Source: Algisphaera sp039180025
Lineage (GTDB): Bacteria > Planctomycetota > Phycisphaerae > Phycisphaerales > Phycisphaeraceae
Reading direction: 5' to 3'
Assembly (NCBI GenBank): GCA_039180025.1
Contig: JBCDDZ010000004.1
Coordinates: forward strand, 1-64,000
DNA: 64,000 nt
The notes beneath the pieces are model-generated. The model worked only from the letters and a program-made list of their open reading frames with translations, was not told the origin of the DNA and ran no database searches. How positions within the stretch are numbered: position 1 is the stretch's first letter; each line of letters begins with the position of its first letter. The translations under genes and the position numbers were made by a program. Of this stretch, positions 33,512-42,769 are shown in pieces.

Positions 33512-36500
33512 ATGGCCGAATCGCCCGCTTCCCGTTCGTTTGTCCACCTGCATCTGCACAGCCAGTATTCGCTGCTCGACGGGGCGAACCGCCTGGACCG
33601 TTTGATCAAGCAGGTGAAAACACTCGGGATGGATTCGGTTGCGGTGACGGATCACGGCAACCTGCACGGGGCGGTGGAATTCTACAACTTGGCCAAAGCG
33701 AACGGGGTGAAGCCGATCCTCGGGATCGAAGCCTACGTCGCCCCCGATGTGAACGGTCGGCCGTCGGATCGGACCAACCGCGAATTCACCGGGGTGTCCG
33801 ACGGCGGGTTCCACCTGGTGCTGCTCGCGGAGACGCAGGCGGGGTGGCAGAACCTGTTAAAACTCAGCAGCGACGCGTACCTCAACGGCTTTTACTTCAA
33901 GCCGAGGATGGACAAATCCACCCTCGAACAATGGTCGGACGGGCTGATCGCGATCAACGGGCACCTCGGGTCTTCGCTGGCCTACCACATCAAGCAGTTC
34001 CACCAGACCAAAGATCCGTCGCACTGGGACCGCGCGGTCGAAGAGGCGAAGTGGCACCGCGAGGTCTTCGGGCCCAACGGAAACGGCGAGCCGCGGTTTT
34101 ATGTCGAGATGCAGCACCACGCGGAGCAACTGCAGCGCGACCTGAACCCGCACATGGCGCGGCTGGCCGAGGAACTGAACCTGCCGCTGGTCTGCGACAA
34201 CGACGCCCACTTTATGACCGGCGACGACTGGGACGCGCACGATTCGCTGTGCTGCATCTCAATGGGCAAGATCAAATCCGACCCCAGCCGGCTGCATTAC
34301 CCCAGGGACCTCTACGTGAAGTCCCCCGACGAGATGTGGGGGCACTTCGGGGACAGCCACCCGGAAGCGATCGAGAATACGGTCAAGATCGCGGAGCGGT
34401 GCAACGTGGAGATCGATTTTTCCGCGAACCACGCCCCGGTGGTGCGGATCGAGACGGACCTGCCGTCACTGCCCACCGAGTCGGCGGGGGCGCTCAAGGT
34501 GATCGAACGGTTCTCGAAGCATTGTGAATATCCCGCGGGGAGTACGGCGTGGTACAAGGCCTTCTGCGCAACCATCCGGGTGCAGCCGTTCGACAGCGAC
34601 CACGACACGGATTCGCCCGATGACCTCAAGGAGCAGTGCGACGGCGCGCTGCGGCTACTGACCGAAGCGGGGGCGATCTGGCGTTACGGTTTGGGCGGTT
34701 CAGAAGAGGACACCGAGGGCTCGGGTGGGGTGACTCCAGAACACCGGTTGCGGATCGAGCGCGAGCTAAAAGTCCTCAAGGACAAGCTGATTTCCGCGTA
34801 TTTCATGATCGTCTGGGATTTCACGAACGAGGCCCGGGCCCGGGACATCCCGGTGCTTGCCCGGGGGTCGGGGGTGGGCACGATGACCGGGTACTGCCTG
34901 GGCCTGTCGAACGCCTGCCCGGTGGAATACGGCCTGCTCTTCGAGCGGTTTACCGACCCGGACCGGACCGAATACCCCGATATCGATATCGATATGTGTC
35001 AGGACGGCCGGGGCGACCTGATCCAGTTCGTCCGAGAGAAGTACGGCCACGTCGCCCAGATTATTACGTTCGGCACGCTTAAGGCGCGGGCGGCGGTACG
35101 CGACGTCGGGCGGGTCATGGACCTTCCGCTGGGCGACGTCGACAAAGTCTGCAAGCTCATCGGCGACGGGCTCAAAACCACACTCGATTCGGCCTGGGAG
35201 GAACAAAGCGATTTGCGCACGCTCTGCGACGGGCAGCCGCAGATCAAACAGGTCTACGAAACCGCCAAACGGCTAGAGGGGCTGGCGCGTCACGCCGGGG
35301 TCCACGCGGCCGGGGTGATCGTGGCGACGCAGCCGCTGGACAATATCGTTCCGCTCTACCGCGCTCCGGGGAGCGGAGGGAAGAACGGCGAAGACGTGAT
35401 CGTGACCCAGTGGGACGGCCCGACGTGTGAAAAGGTCGGGCTGCTGAAGATGGACTTCCTCGGGCTGCGGACGCTATCGATTATCGAGCGGGGCAAGCTG
35501 CTGGTCCGGCAGTCGCTGGACGAAGAAACCGTCCGCGCCGCGGTGGGTTCACCCGAGCGAAACCCCGGTGAAGCAGACTCGGCCAGCGGGGCCAAGTCAT
35601 CCGCGACGAAACCGGTACACGATCCTTTGGATCTCGAACGACTGACCTACGACGATCCGCGGGTGCTCGAGCTGTTTGCGCGGGGGGAGACCGCGGGGGT
35701 GTTTCAGTTTGAGTCCGGGGGTATGCGGGGGCTGTTGATGGCGATGAAGCCGGACCGGCTGACAGACCTGATCGCCGCCAACGCGCTCTACCGCCCCGGC
35801 CCGATGGAGCTGATCCCGAACTACAACAACCGGAAAAACGGGACCGAGGCGACACCCAAGGTCCACGAGATCGTTGATAAGCTGACCGCCGAAACCTACG
35901 GCATCATGGTGTACCAGGAGCAGGTCATGCTCGTGCTCAACGAGCTGGGCGGGATCCCGCTGCGGCAGGCGTATTCGATCATCAAGGCGATCAGCAAGAA
36001 AAAAGAAAAAACGATCAACGCGGCCCGCACCGACTTTATCGAAGGCGCGGGCAAAAAAGGGGTTAGCGGCAAACAAGCCAACGAGCTCTTCAACCTGATC
36101 CTAAAATTCGCGGGCTACGGGTTCAACAAATCGCACTCGACCGGCTACGCCATCGTCGCGTACCAAACGGCGTACCTGAAAACCTACTTCCCGATCCAAT
36201 ATATGGCGGCGGTGCTGACCTACGAATCGGTGAATACCGACAAGGTGGTCGAATACATCGACGAGTGTAAAAAAGTCTTACTGCCCAACGGCAGCCGGGG
36301 CGTCGAGGTCAAGCCCCCGGATATCAACCTGTCGGACGTGGCGTTTACGGTGGTTTACGCCCCGGGCGAGAAGCGCGACCCGGATCACGGGCACATCCGG
36401 TTCGGGCTGTCGGCGGTCAAGGGGCTGGGGGTCAAAGCGATCCAGGCGATGATCGACGAGCGGAGGGAGAACGGGCCGTTCCTGTCGATGCACGATTTCT

Positions 36501-37576
36501 GCGAGAGGGTGTCCAACCGGGTGATCAACCGGGCGTCGGTCGAAGCGCTGATCAAGTGCGGGGCGTTCGATCGCCTGCACGGCATCGAACAACGCGCGGC
36601 GATGGTGGCGTCGATCGAAGACGCGATGCGCAGCGGCGCTCAGGAGGCTGAGCTTCGGTCCAGCGGGAGCTTTTTGTTCGGGGCGGTGGACGCGGAGCGG
36701 AAAGAGCAGGAGAAACAGAAGCCGGCCCGGGCGCTGGCCGAGGCCCAACCCTGGGCGAAGAAGCAGTGCCTGGATTACGAGAAAGAAGTGATGGGGCTTT
36801 ACGTCTCGAGCCATCCGCTTCAAGAATACGCCGCGGACCTCGACCGGTTCAGCGTCGCGTCGATCCCCGATCTCTTCGGCCTACCCGCCCAGCAGGAAGT
36901 CGTCGTCGGCGGCATGCTCTCCCGCGTCCGCCACACACTGGTCAAAAACGGCCGCAGCGCCGGCATGAAGATGGCGATGCTGACTTTGGAGGACGCCAAG
37001 AGCAACAAGGTCGATGCGGTATGTTTTGCGGACACGTTCGCGACCTGCGCGAACGCGCTCGAGCCGGACGCGGTGGTGTTTCTAGAAGGGAAAATTGACC
37101 GCCGGCGGGAAGAGCCCAACATCATCGTGGACAAGGTCATCCCCGTCGACCAGGCCCGCCACCGCCTCACCCGCACCGTCAAAGTGGTCGTAACAGACCC
37201 CGGAAGTAAACCCACGAGTTCCCTCAACGGCGAATCCCGCGACCAACTCAACAACCTCCGCGAAGTCCTCCGCCAGGCCCAGCAACGCGCCAATGGTCAT
37301 GCCGCCGACGTGATCTTGGAGTTGCACCAACGCGACACCGTCGTCGAACTCCGCCTCAACGGCGTCCGCGTCGCCCCCGACGACATGCTCTTGGCCGGCG
37401 TCGACACCGTCATGCGTCAACTCCCCGGCCGCTCCGCCCGCTGCGAACTCCTCGGCCCCCCCAAGGTCAGCCGCCGCCGCGCCATCGAACAGCACGGCGA
37501 AGTCCAATCCGAAGGCGACCTCGTCTTCGCCATGCACGACGACGGCGGAATGTCCATCGACCGGCTGGACAACTAA
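33512..37576 (+). CDS. dnaE: DNA polymerase III alpha subunit
   Basis: The replicative polymerase catalytic subunit, 1354 residues, longer than the usual 1160. The N-terminal PHP domain starts with FVHLHLHSQYSLLDG and TDHGNLHG. The palm active-site aspartates are in EYPDIDIDMCQDGR, and the fingers region has GVFQFESGGMRGLL and YRPGPMELIPNYNNRK. A helix-hairpin-helix region and an OB-fold (VVGGMLSRVRHTLVKNGR) follow near the C-terminus. The extra length comes from inserts of polar sequence, for example around residues 670-705, and an extended C-terminus. ATG 33512 begins eight residues before the PHP motif. It is transcribed alone. Confidence 0.96.
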   Translation: MAESPASRSFVHLHLHSQYSLLDGANRLDRLIKQVKTLGMDSVAVTDHGNLHGAVEFYNLAKANGVKPILGIEAYVAPDVNGRPSDRTNREFTGVSDGGFHLVLLAETQAGWQNLLKLSSDAYLNGFYFKPRMDKSTLEQWSDGLIAINGHLGSSLAYHIKQFHQTKDPSHWDRAVEEAKWHREVFGPNGNGEPRFYVEMQHHAEQLQRDLNPHMARLAEELNLPLVCDNDAHFMTGDDWDAHDSLCCISMGKIKSDPSRLHYPRDLYVKSPDEMWGHFGDSHPEAIENTVKIAERCNVEIDFSANHAPVVRIETDLPSLPTESAGALKVIERFSKHCEYPAGSTAWYKAFCATIRVQPFDSDHDTDSPDDLKEQCDGALRLLTEAGAIWRYGLGGSEEDTEGSGGVTPEHRLRIERELKVLKDKLISAYFMIVWDFTNEARARDIPVLARGSGVGTMTGYCLGLSNACPVEYGLLFERFTDPDRTEYPDIDIDMCQDGRGDLIQFVREKYGHVAQIITFGTLKARAAVRDVGRVMDLPLGDVDKVCKLIGDGLKTTLDSAWEEQSDLRTLCDGQPQIKQVYETAKRLEGLARHAGVHAAGVIVATQPLDNIVPLYRAPGSGGKNGEDVIVTQWDGPTCEKVGLLKMDFLGLRTLSIIERGKLLVRQSLDEETVRAAVGSPERNPGEADSASGAKSSATKPVHDPLDLERLTYDDPRVLELFARGETAGVFQFESGGMRGLLMAMKPDRLTDLIAANALYRPGPMELIPNYNNRKNGTEATPKVHEIVDKLTAETYGIMVYQEQVMLVLNELGGIPLRQAYSIIKAISKKKEKTINAARTDFIEGAGKKGVSGKQANELFNLILKFAGYGFNKSHSTGYAIVAYQTAYLKTYFPIQYMAAVLTYESVNTDKVVEYIDECKKVLLPNGSRGVEVKPPDINLSDVAFTVVYAPGEKRDPDHGHIRFGLSAVKGLGVKAIQAMIDERRENGPFLSMHDFCERVSNRVINRASVEALIKCGAFDRLHGIEQRAAMVASIEDAMRSGAQEAELRSSGSFLFGAVDAERKEQEKQKPARALAEAQPWAKKQCLDYEKEVMGLYVSSHPLQEYAADLDRFSVASIPDLFGLPAQQEVVVGGMLSRVRHTLVKNGRSAGMKMAMLTLEDAKSNKVDAVCFADTFATCANALEPDAVVFLEGKIDRRREEPNIIVDKVIPVDQARHRLTRTVKVVVTDPGSKPTSSLNGESRDQLNNLREVLRQAQQRANGHAADVILELHQRDTVVELRLNGVRVAPDDMLLAGVDTVMRQLPGRSARCELLGPPKVSRRRAIEQHGEVQSEGDLVFAMHDDGGMSIDRLDN

Positions 37577-38083
37577 CCCACGGCGATTAACCCCGGCAGG
37601 CCGGTATCAAGTAGAGCCGGATTCATCCGGCCGCCTCGCCTTAACAATCACCGAGGCCAGATGAATCCGGCCCCACCTGCTTTCTCTCCGAAGGAGCTGG
37701 CTGGGCTGACACAATCAATCGACTGGCTTCTCAATTAAGTTGAGAACACGGAGTAAGTCTTCGCGAGTTACGATGAGCTCACAAAGTTTGTGTTTTTTCA
37801 TCGAAATTTTCAGTCATAATTGACAGAATAATGGCTTCACCTTCAGGAAGCCTTGCTGAACCAGACTGGGAAAACTCGATCCATCGATCAGTGGCGAAAC
37901 AGGGAACCCCGAAATCGCCACACTTTGACTGCCAACGTTTCTGCCAAGAAGTTGTCATTAGGTTTGTGATCAAAAAAGGTTTCGTCAGTAGGGGAGGCGA
38001 ACTCACCTGCCTACCGTTCTAAAGCGACCCCTGGAAGGCGATTGCGCTTGCCCTACTGCTGGTTTCATAGATTCATTTTTATC
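37577..38083. other. Intergenic region after dnaE, hairpin plus AT-rich spacer
   Basis: This 507-base gap contains the long imperfect palindrome at 37616-37671 and, from about 37700, sequence markedly richer in A and T than the surroundings. Short open frames exist on both strands here but none has a ribosome-binding site or recognisable product. It may be the remains of transferred DNA. Confidence 0.45.
37616..37671. repeat. Long palindromic (REP-like) hairpin downstream of dnaE
   Basis: GCCGGATTCATC at 37616-37627 is the exact complement of GATGAATCCGGC at 37660-37671. Inside, GCCTCG (37633-37638) pairs with CGAGGC (37652-37657) around a 13-base loop. No T-run follows, so it is not a typical intrinsic terminator. 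It looks like an extragenic palindromic repeat or a processing/stability hairpin at the dnaE 3' end. Confidence 0.6.
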
Positions 38084-38347
38084 TTACTTAAATCTAAATG
38101 CGTTCAACGTTTGGCCCGGATCGACATTGCAGGCACGGCACCAGCGGACGAACTCGATCGGGTCAATGCGTCGTTCGCCATGTTCGATCTTGAAAGCCAT
38201 GCTGTGGGCTTTGGGTTTGCCGAGGTGTTTAGCCATGTCACGCTGGGTGAGCCCCGCGGCGAGACGCATCTCTAAGAGTTTTTCGCACATCCGCAGGTAG
38301 TCCGGATCGTGCTGCGGCTTGGTTTTTGAATTCCCTCTTGCACCCAT
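38084..38347 (-). CDS. XRE-type helix-turn-helix DNA-binding protein
   Basis: An 87-residue protein that is essentially one Cro/C1-type HTH domain: MCEKLLEMRLAAGLTQRDMAKHLGKP (helices 1-3), then KIEHGERRIDPIEFVRWCRA. It is a likely repressor. ATG 38347 lies inside a perfect inverted repeat and has no Shine-Dalgarno, so a start at the internal ATG (residue 20) is also possible. A second similar site lies 38 bases further upstream, suggesting autoregulation. No toxin partner is visible next to it. Confidence 0.75.
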   Translation of the reverse strand: MGARGNSKTKPQHDPDYLRMCEKLLEMRLAAGLTQRDMAKHLGKPKAHSMAFKIEHGERRIDPIEFVRWCRACNVDPGQTLNAFRFK

Positions 38348-38396
38348 TTGAAGTGCAAGCTATGCTGTGTCTTGGCTGGACCCAGATGAAGTCCAG
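38337..38396 (-). promoter_or_regulatory. Two tandem stem-loop/operator-like sites at the XRE gene start
   Basis: Site 1 (38337-38359) has 7-bp arms CTTGCAC/GTGCAAG; site 2 (38376-38396) has 6-bp arms CTGGAC/GTCCAG. Both enclose nine bases and share, on the minus strand, the core ACTTCANNTGGGT, while the outer arms differ but stay complementary. Site 1 covers the start codon. They may be DNA operators or mRNA stem-loops with a conserved loop. Confidence 0.5.
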
Positions 38397-38679
38397 AAAC
38401 AATGCGCCATGACCCCGGAAGGAGACGGGTGGCGTGGAGGCTTTGGGGGTCCGGCCTGGCCGGCCAACGGCGTCCCGCGTCACCCGATCTCTTTTTATTA
38501 GTGAATCAGTCTTTCACGGCGGGTGGCAAAAGACTCCGGCAGCACTGACAAGCATGGCTTGTTCGTGGCACAGAAGCTGGTTCAGCAAGTAAGGCGAGGG
38601 GTTCTTCGAACTCACCGCCGTCGGAGTGGATGAGGCGGGGTTCTGACTTGCTTCGTACTCTTCGCGTCTTCGTGGCGAA
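38348..38679. other. Intergenic region between the XRE and CDGSH genes
   Basis: Apart from the operator-like sites near the XRE start and one copy of a CTTCGCGTCTTCGTG-type motif near 38660, this 330-base stretch shows no supported gene. A possible reading frame on the minus strand (to 38921) overlaps the CDGSH gene and has no recognisable product. Confidence 0.4.
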
Positions 38680-39054
38680 TCACTCGGCCGGGCGTTCTTC
38701 GATGACGCGTTTGCGGTCGTTGTCGTAGACGTAGACCTTGCCGGTGTCGGGCTCGAGTTTTTCGCATTTCTTGTGGCTGCCGTCGCAGAACGGAAGGTCG
38801 CGGGACAGGCCGCAGGCGCAGACCCAGACGGAGTTTTCTTGGGGCGGTATTTCGATCGGGCCGGTGGCGTCGATTTGGATAAGACGGGGCATGGGGTTTC
38901 TTTCGGGGTAGGGGGAGGCATTAATCACGAAGGCGCAAAGGTTCAAAGACGCGAAGGACGAACATGAGCGTAAGAAGCATGCGGGGTTTTGTATAGCGTT
39001 TTGAATTCGAAGTTGTTCTTCGCGCCTTCGCGTCTTTGGCTCTTCGTGACTGTT
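38656..39054. repeat. Three dispersed copies of a CTTCGCGTCTT-type motif
   Basis: Degenerate copies occur near 38656-38678 (plus), 38929-38960 (inverted) and 39017-39052 (plus), built from units such as CTTCGCGTCTTCGTG and CGCCTTCGCGTCTTTG. The last two form a loose inverted pair. They flank the CDGSH gene. No regular unit-spacer pattern exists. Confidence 0.5.
38680..38892 (-). CDS. CDGSH iron-sulfur domain protein
   Basis: A 70-residue protein with the complete CDGSH 2Fe-2S motif: CACGLSRDLPFCDGSH, providing three Cys and one His ligand. Such small proteins carry redox-active, labile clusters; the partner is unknown. ATG 38892 begins the characteristic MPRLIQIDATGPIEI lead. The frame extends upstream to 38946, but that stretch is part of a repeated intergenic motif. 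It stands alone. Confidence 0.85.
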   Translation of the reverse strand: MPRLIQIDATGPIEIPPQENSVWVCACGLSRDLPFCDGSHKKCEKLEPDTGKVYVYDNDRKRVIEERPAE

Positions 39055-39080
39055 TTCGAGTATTTACCGGTTCAGTAGAA

Positions 39081-40529
39081 TCACGGAGCTTTCAGGACCC
39101 CCGCTTCGCCCTCGGACTTGGCGATCGTGACCGCCCCGACGGAGTCGCTGAAGATATTGACCGCGGTACGGCACATGTCCAGGGGGCGGTCGAACACGAA
39201 GATCAGACCCATGCCGGCGACAAGCGAGGCACCGGCGGGGAGTGAGCCGGGCGGGAGCTGTTTTTCGACCGCGGTAAGGATGACGACGATCGCGACCAGG
39301 GAGGCGGAGGGTACGCCGGCGACACCAATGCTGGTGAGCAAGGCGGTGACGACGATCAGGAATTGCTGGGCCAGAGAGAGGTCTACGCCGAAGGCCTGGC
39401 AGATGAAGATGGCGGCGACACATTCGTAGAGGGCGGTGCCGTCCATGTTGACGGTAGCGCCGAGCGGGAGGACAAACGAAGTGGTTTTTTTAGAAACCCC
39501 GGCCCGGGTCTCGACGCAGTCCATGGTCAGCGGGAGGGTGGCGGAGGAGCTGGCGGTGCTGAAGGCGGTGACGAGGGCGGGGGCCATCGCGCGGTAGTGG
39601 CGGAGGGGATTCACGCGGGCGATGAGCATAAGGATCAGGGGCATGACGATGAGCAGGTGCGCGAGCAGCGCGGTGAGGGCGGTCAGGGCGAAAGTGGCGA
39701 TGCCCACGGCGAACTCGTCGAAACGGCCATCGGGTCGCAACTTGGCGTACTGCTCGGCGACCGTGGCCGCGAGGAGGCCGGCGACGCCGATTGGAGCCAG
39801 TTTCAACACGACATCGGTGATCTTGAGCGTGATGTCGTAGACACCTTGAGTGAATTGAAGCAGGACCGGCTGGCTGTCGGTACGCAGACGGGCGAGGAAA
39901 TAGCCGATGAACAAGGCCACGACGATCAGGCCCAGGAGCGACCCGTCGGCGGCGGCTTTGACCACGTTGGGGGGGATCATGGTGCGGAACACGTCGAGGA
40001 AATCGGCCGCGTCTTTGCCGCCGGTCTTGTCTTCTACAGCCTGCTGGTCGCTTTGAAACGCCGAGAGGTCCTGACCGACGAGGATGCCGCTGCCGTCGGA
40101 ACCGGTGCCGGGATTGACGGAGTTGATCAGGACGAGGCCGATGAGGATCGCGATGAGTGAGGTCGAGCCGTAGTAGAGCAGGGTCTTACCCCCGAGCCTC
40201 CCGAAGCTGTGGTTCTGGCCGAGGCCCGCGACCGCGAGGATGATGGAACTGGTGACGAGCGGGACGATGATGAGTTTGAGTCCCTGCAGGAAAAGATCGC
40301 CCACGAGGTCAAAGGCGAGGTAGAGGTAAGAAGCCGTGGCGGTTTGTGCAGCCACCAAGCCCCGACGATCGGCCGGGGTATCGGCGGAGAGTTGGGCGAT
40401 GGCCCAGGCCCCGATCGCGTAGCCCGCCGCCGCCCCGAGAACCAGGCCAAGCAGAATTTGGAGATGCAGCGGCCATTGCCAGGGGGCGAGGGATAAACGG
40501 CGGTCAGCGCGGGGAGAGGATTCGTGCAT
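39081..40529 (-). CDS. Dicarboxylate/amino acid:cation symporter (DAACS family)
   Basis: A polytopic inner-membrane symporter of the GltP/DctA family that imports C4-dicarboxylates or acidic amino acids with H+ or Na+. About eight membrane helices plus re-entrant loops are visible. The serine-rich re-entrant motif is STASSSATLPLT, and the second conserved segment is FVLPLGATVNMDGTALYE. GVAGVPSASLV matches the substrate-binding region of the family. The 482-residue length is slightly above normal because of an insert near residues 130-190. It is transcribed alone, towards the CDGSH gene. Confidence 0.9.
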   Translation of the reverse strand: MHESSPRADRRLSLAPWQWPLHLQILLGLVLGAAAGYAIGAWAIAQLSADTPADRRGLVAAQTATASYLYLAFDLVGDLFLQGLKLIIVPLVTSSIILAVAGLGQNHSFGRLGGKTLLYYGSTSLIAILIGLVLINSVNPGTGSDGSGILVGQDLSAFQSDQQAVEDKTGGKDAADFLDVFRTMIPPNVVKAAADGSLLGLIVVALFIGYFLARLRTDSQPVLLQFTQGVYDITLKITDVVLKLAPIGVAGLLAATVAEQYAKLRPDGRFDEFAVGIATFALTALTALLAHLLIVMPLILMLIARVNPLRHYRAMAPALVTAFSTASSSATLPLTMDCVETRAGVSKKTTSFVLPLGATVNMDGTALYECVAAIFICQAFGVDLSLAQQFLIVVTALLTSIGVAGVPSASLVAIVVILTAVEKQLPPGSLPAGASLVAGMGLIFVFDRPLDMCRTAVNIFSDSVGAVTIAKSEGEAGVLKAP

Positions 40530-40766
40530 AGCAGGCGTTTTTTGTTTATATCAGAGTGCGTGGCGAGCGTCTTCCCTAAATCGTGCGCGTCACGCGGGAC
40601 ACAGGGCGTATGGTGGGTTATATTGAGTTCCACTTGTTTCCGGGTAGCCGGGGATCTGTGGAGGTAGGACGGGGGATTCGAGGCCTAAATATTTTGAGGA
40701 AGGCAACGATTTTGGTGGTGCGGTTTCGATTGCTTATTTGTTCTGGTCGGTGGAGGGATTTTTCCG

Positions 40767-41828
40767 TTGAGGCGTAGCCGAAAGCCCATCATTATCGCGT
40801 CACGCACCAGCCGGTTGGCCCGGGTGCAGGCGGAGTTGGTGGCTAAAGCGCTGCGTAAACTTCATCCGGTCGAGGTGGGGTTTTATTGGGTCCAGAGCGA
40901 GGGGGACCAGATCACACGGGGTTCTCTGGCCGACGCGGGAGGAAAGGGGCTGTTCACCCGCGCGGTGGACCGGGCGGTGTTGGAAGGGAAAGCGGACTTG
41001 GCGGTCCACAGCCTAAAAGACCTCCCGGTCGATCCCGCCGAGTCGGTGGGCGGGATGACGCTCGCGGCTACTCCCAAACGCGCGGCGGCCGCAGACTGTT
41101 TGGTCAGCGCTCGCCGGTACGGCTCGATCGCCGACCTGCCGCCGCAAGCCGTCTTGGGCACCAGCAGCGCGCGTCGAGCGGCGCAGGCGCGAAGCCTGCG
41201 GCCGGATTTGGACGTGCGGCTGTTGCGAGGCAATGTCGATACCCGGCTGCACCAAGTGCTTGCCCAAGAAGGGCCGCACTACGACGCGGCGGTGTTGGCG
41301 GTGGCAGGGCTCAAACGGCTGGGCCTGGCTGAACACGCGGATCGGCCGCTGTCTTACGAAGAGATGCTTCCCCCGGCTTGTCAGGGGGCGCTCGGGTTGA
41401 CTTGCCGATCGACGGACCACGTGACGCTGACGCGCTGCCTCCCGCTGAACGCGGCATCGACTTCCACCGCGGTCACGCACGAGCGTGAGGTGGTTCGGCG
41501 GCTGGGGGCCGACTGCTATTCACCGATCGCCGTGCTCGCCGAGCCGATCGACCCGGCCGAAACCCAGGCCCGCCGCAACGCCGATTCCCACTGGTTCAGG
41601 CTCCGGGTCAGGCTGTGCTCGGCCGACGGCCAGACAGTGCTGCACGCCGACGAGCGGTGCAAGACGGGCGAACTCCGGCGGACGGTCAAAAAAGTGACCC
41701 AGCGGCTGTTGGACGAAGGCGCGAAAACGTTGCTGCAGGATGCGGCACGGAGCCGGATCGCCGAGCCCGATCCGGAGAAGCCTTCGGTCCCCCCCCCTAC
41801 CCCTCGCGGCCGCGTGCTGGCTGAATAG
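40767..41828 (+). CDS. hemC: Hydroxymethylbilane synthase (porphobilinogen deaminase)
   Basis: HemC condenses four porphobilinogen molecules to hydroxymethylbilane in tetrapyrrole synthesis. ASRTSRLARVQAELV, GGKGLFTRAVDRAVLEG, AVHSLKDLP, LGTSSARRAAQ and the cofactor-attaching cysteine in RLGADCYSPIAVL are present. The 353-residue length is a little above average because of a C-terminal extension. TTG 40767 has GGAGGG about ten bases upstream. It begins a + strand run that continues with tpiA, secG and yicC. Confidence 0.93.
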   Translation: MRRSRKPIIIASRTSRLARVQAELVAKALRKLHPVEVGFYWVQSEGDQITRGSLADAGGKGLFTRAVDRAVLEGKADLAVHSLKDLPVDPAESVGGMTLAATPKRAAAADCLVSARRYGSIADLPPQAVLGTSSARRAAQARSLRPDLDVRLLRGNVDTRLHQVLAQEGPHYDAAVLAVAGLKRLGLAEHADRPLSYEEMLPPACQGALGLTCRSTDHVTLTRCLPLNAASTSTAVTHEREVVRRLGADCYSPIAVLAEPIDPAETQARRNADSHWFRLRVRLCSADGQTVLHADERCKTGELRRTVKKVTQRLLDEGAKTLLQDAARSRIAEPDPEKPSVPPPTPRGRVLAE

Positions 41829-41955
41829 ACTTCATCCCCTCGTGGCTGCTGTGCTGCGGGTGGGAGGATCCGTTATACTTCTCGGTCCGCGTGGAACTGC
41901 CGCCGAGGCGGGAATGATCCAGGCGGCGAACCGTATTTGTCTTTGGAGACTGGCT

Positions 41956-42726
41956 GTGGCCGAACGAAAACCCACCTTCGGTGGCAACTGGAAAATGAAT
42001 CTGCACACCGCCGAGGCCAAGGGCCTGGCGGTTGATTTGGCCGCCAAAATAGGAACCGGGCTCGGCCAAACCGAGGTGACGGTGTTTCCCGCCTTCCCTT
42101 ACCTGGCCATGGTATCGGGCGTGCTCTGCGATGCGGGGAGCCCGATCAAACTGGGGGCACAGGACTGTTATGCCGCGGCCAACGGGGCGTATACCGGTGA
42201 GGTCTCGCTGTCGATGCTCAAAGACGTCGGGGTCGCCGTGGTCCTGGTCGGCCACTCCGAGCGGCGCCACGTGGTCGGCGAAAACGATGTCCTGGTGAAC
42301 GAAAAAATTCTCGCGGCCCTGGAGGCAGGGTTCGAGGTGGTGCTGGCGATCGGGGAGACGCTCGAACAGCGGGAGGCCGGGAAAACCGATGCGATCAATC
42401 TCGGCCAACTCGGTTACGGCCTGGCCGGGGTGACGGACGAGCAGATGAGCCGGGTGACCATCGCCTACGAGCCGGTGTGGGCTATCGGTACCGGTAAAAC
42501 GGCGACGCCCGCCGACGCGCAGCAAGCCCACCAGGCGGTACGGCAGGCGATCGGATTTATGTTCGATCAGAACGTCGCCGACGCCGTCCGCATCCAATAC
42601 GGCGGCTCGATGAAGCCGGGGAACGCCGGCGAGCTGCTGGCCCAGCCGGACATCGACGGGGGGCTGATCGGCGGCGCGGCCCTCAAAGTCGATGACTTCA
42701 CCGCCATTATTCAATCCGCCGACTGA
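41956..42726 (+). CDS. tpiA: Triosephosphate isomerase
   Basis: TpiA interconverts dihydroxyacetone phosphate and glyceraldehyde-3-phosphate in glycolysis. The catalytic residues are in GGNWKMNL (Lys), LVGHSERR (His) and AYEPVWAIGTG (Glu), with the phosphate-binding IQYGGSMKP. The length is 256 residues, as normal. GTG 41956 is chosen because GGAG lies seven bases upstream and the conserved sequence starts eight residues later; the frame is open upstream to 41740. tpiA followed by secG is a common arrangement. Confidence 0.96.
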   Translation: MAERKPTFGGNWKMNLHTAEAKGLAVDLAAKIGTGLGQTEVTVFPAFPYLAMVSGVLCDAGSPIKLGAQDCYAAANGAYTGEVSLSMLKDVGVAVVLVGHSERRHVVGENDVLVNEKILAALEAGFEVVLAIGETLEQREAGKTDAINLGQLGYGLAGVTDEQMSRVTIAYEPVWAIGTGKTATPADAQQAHQAVRQAIGFMFDQNVADAVRIQYGGSMKPGNAGELLAQPDIDGGLIGGAALKVDDFTAIIQSAD

Positions 42727-42769
42727 TCGACCCACCGCCCGCTACCACCCCGCGCTCCTGGACCAACTC

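Noticed and set aside
37779..38022. Overlapping short frames on both strands after dnaE
   Set aside because: Neither has a start signal or known motif; listed as intergenic.
38656..39054. Repeated motifs considered as a CRISPR array
   Set aside because: Copies are degenerate, in both orientations and irregularly spaced; no cas genes nearby.
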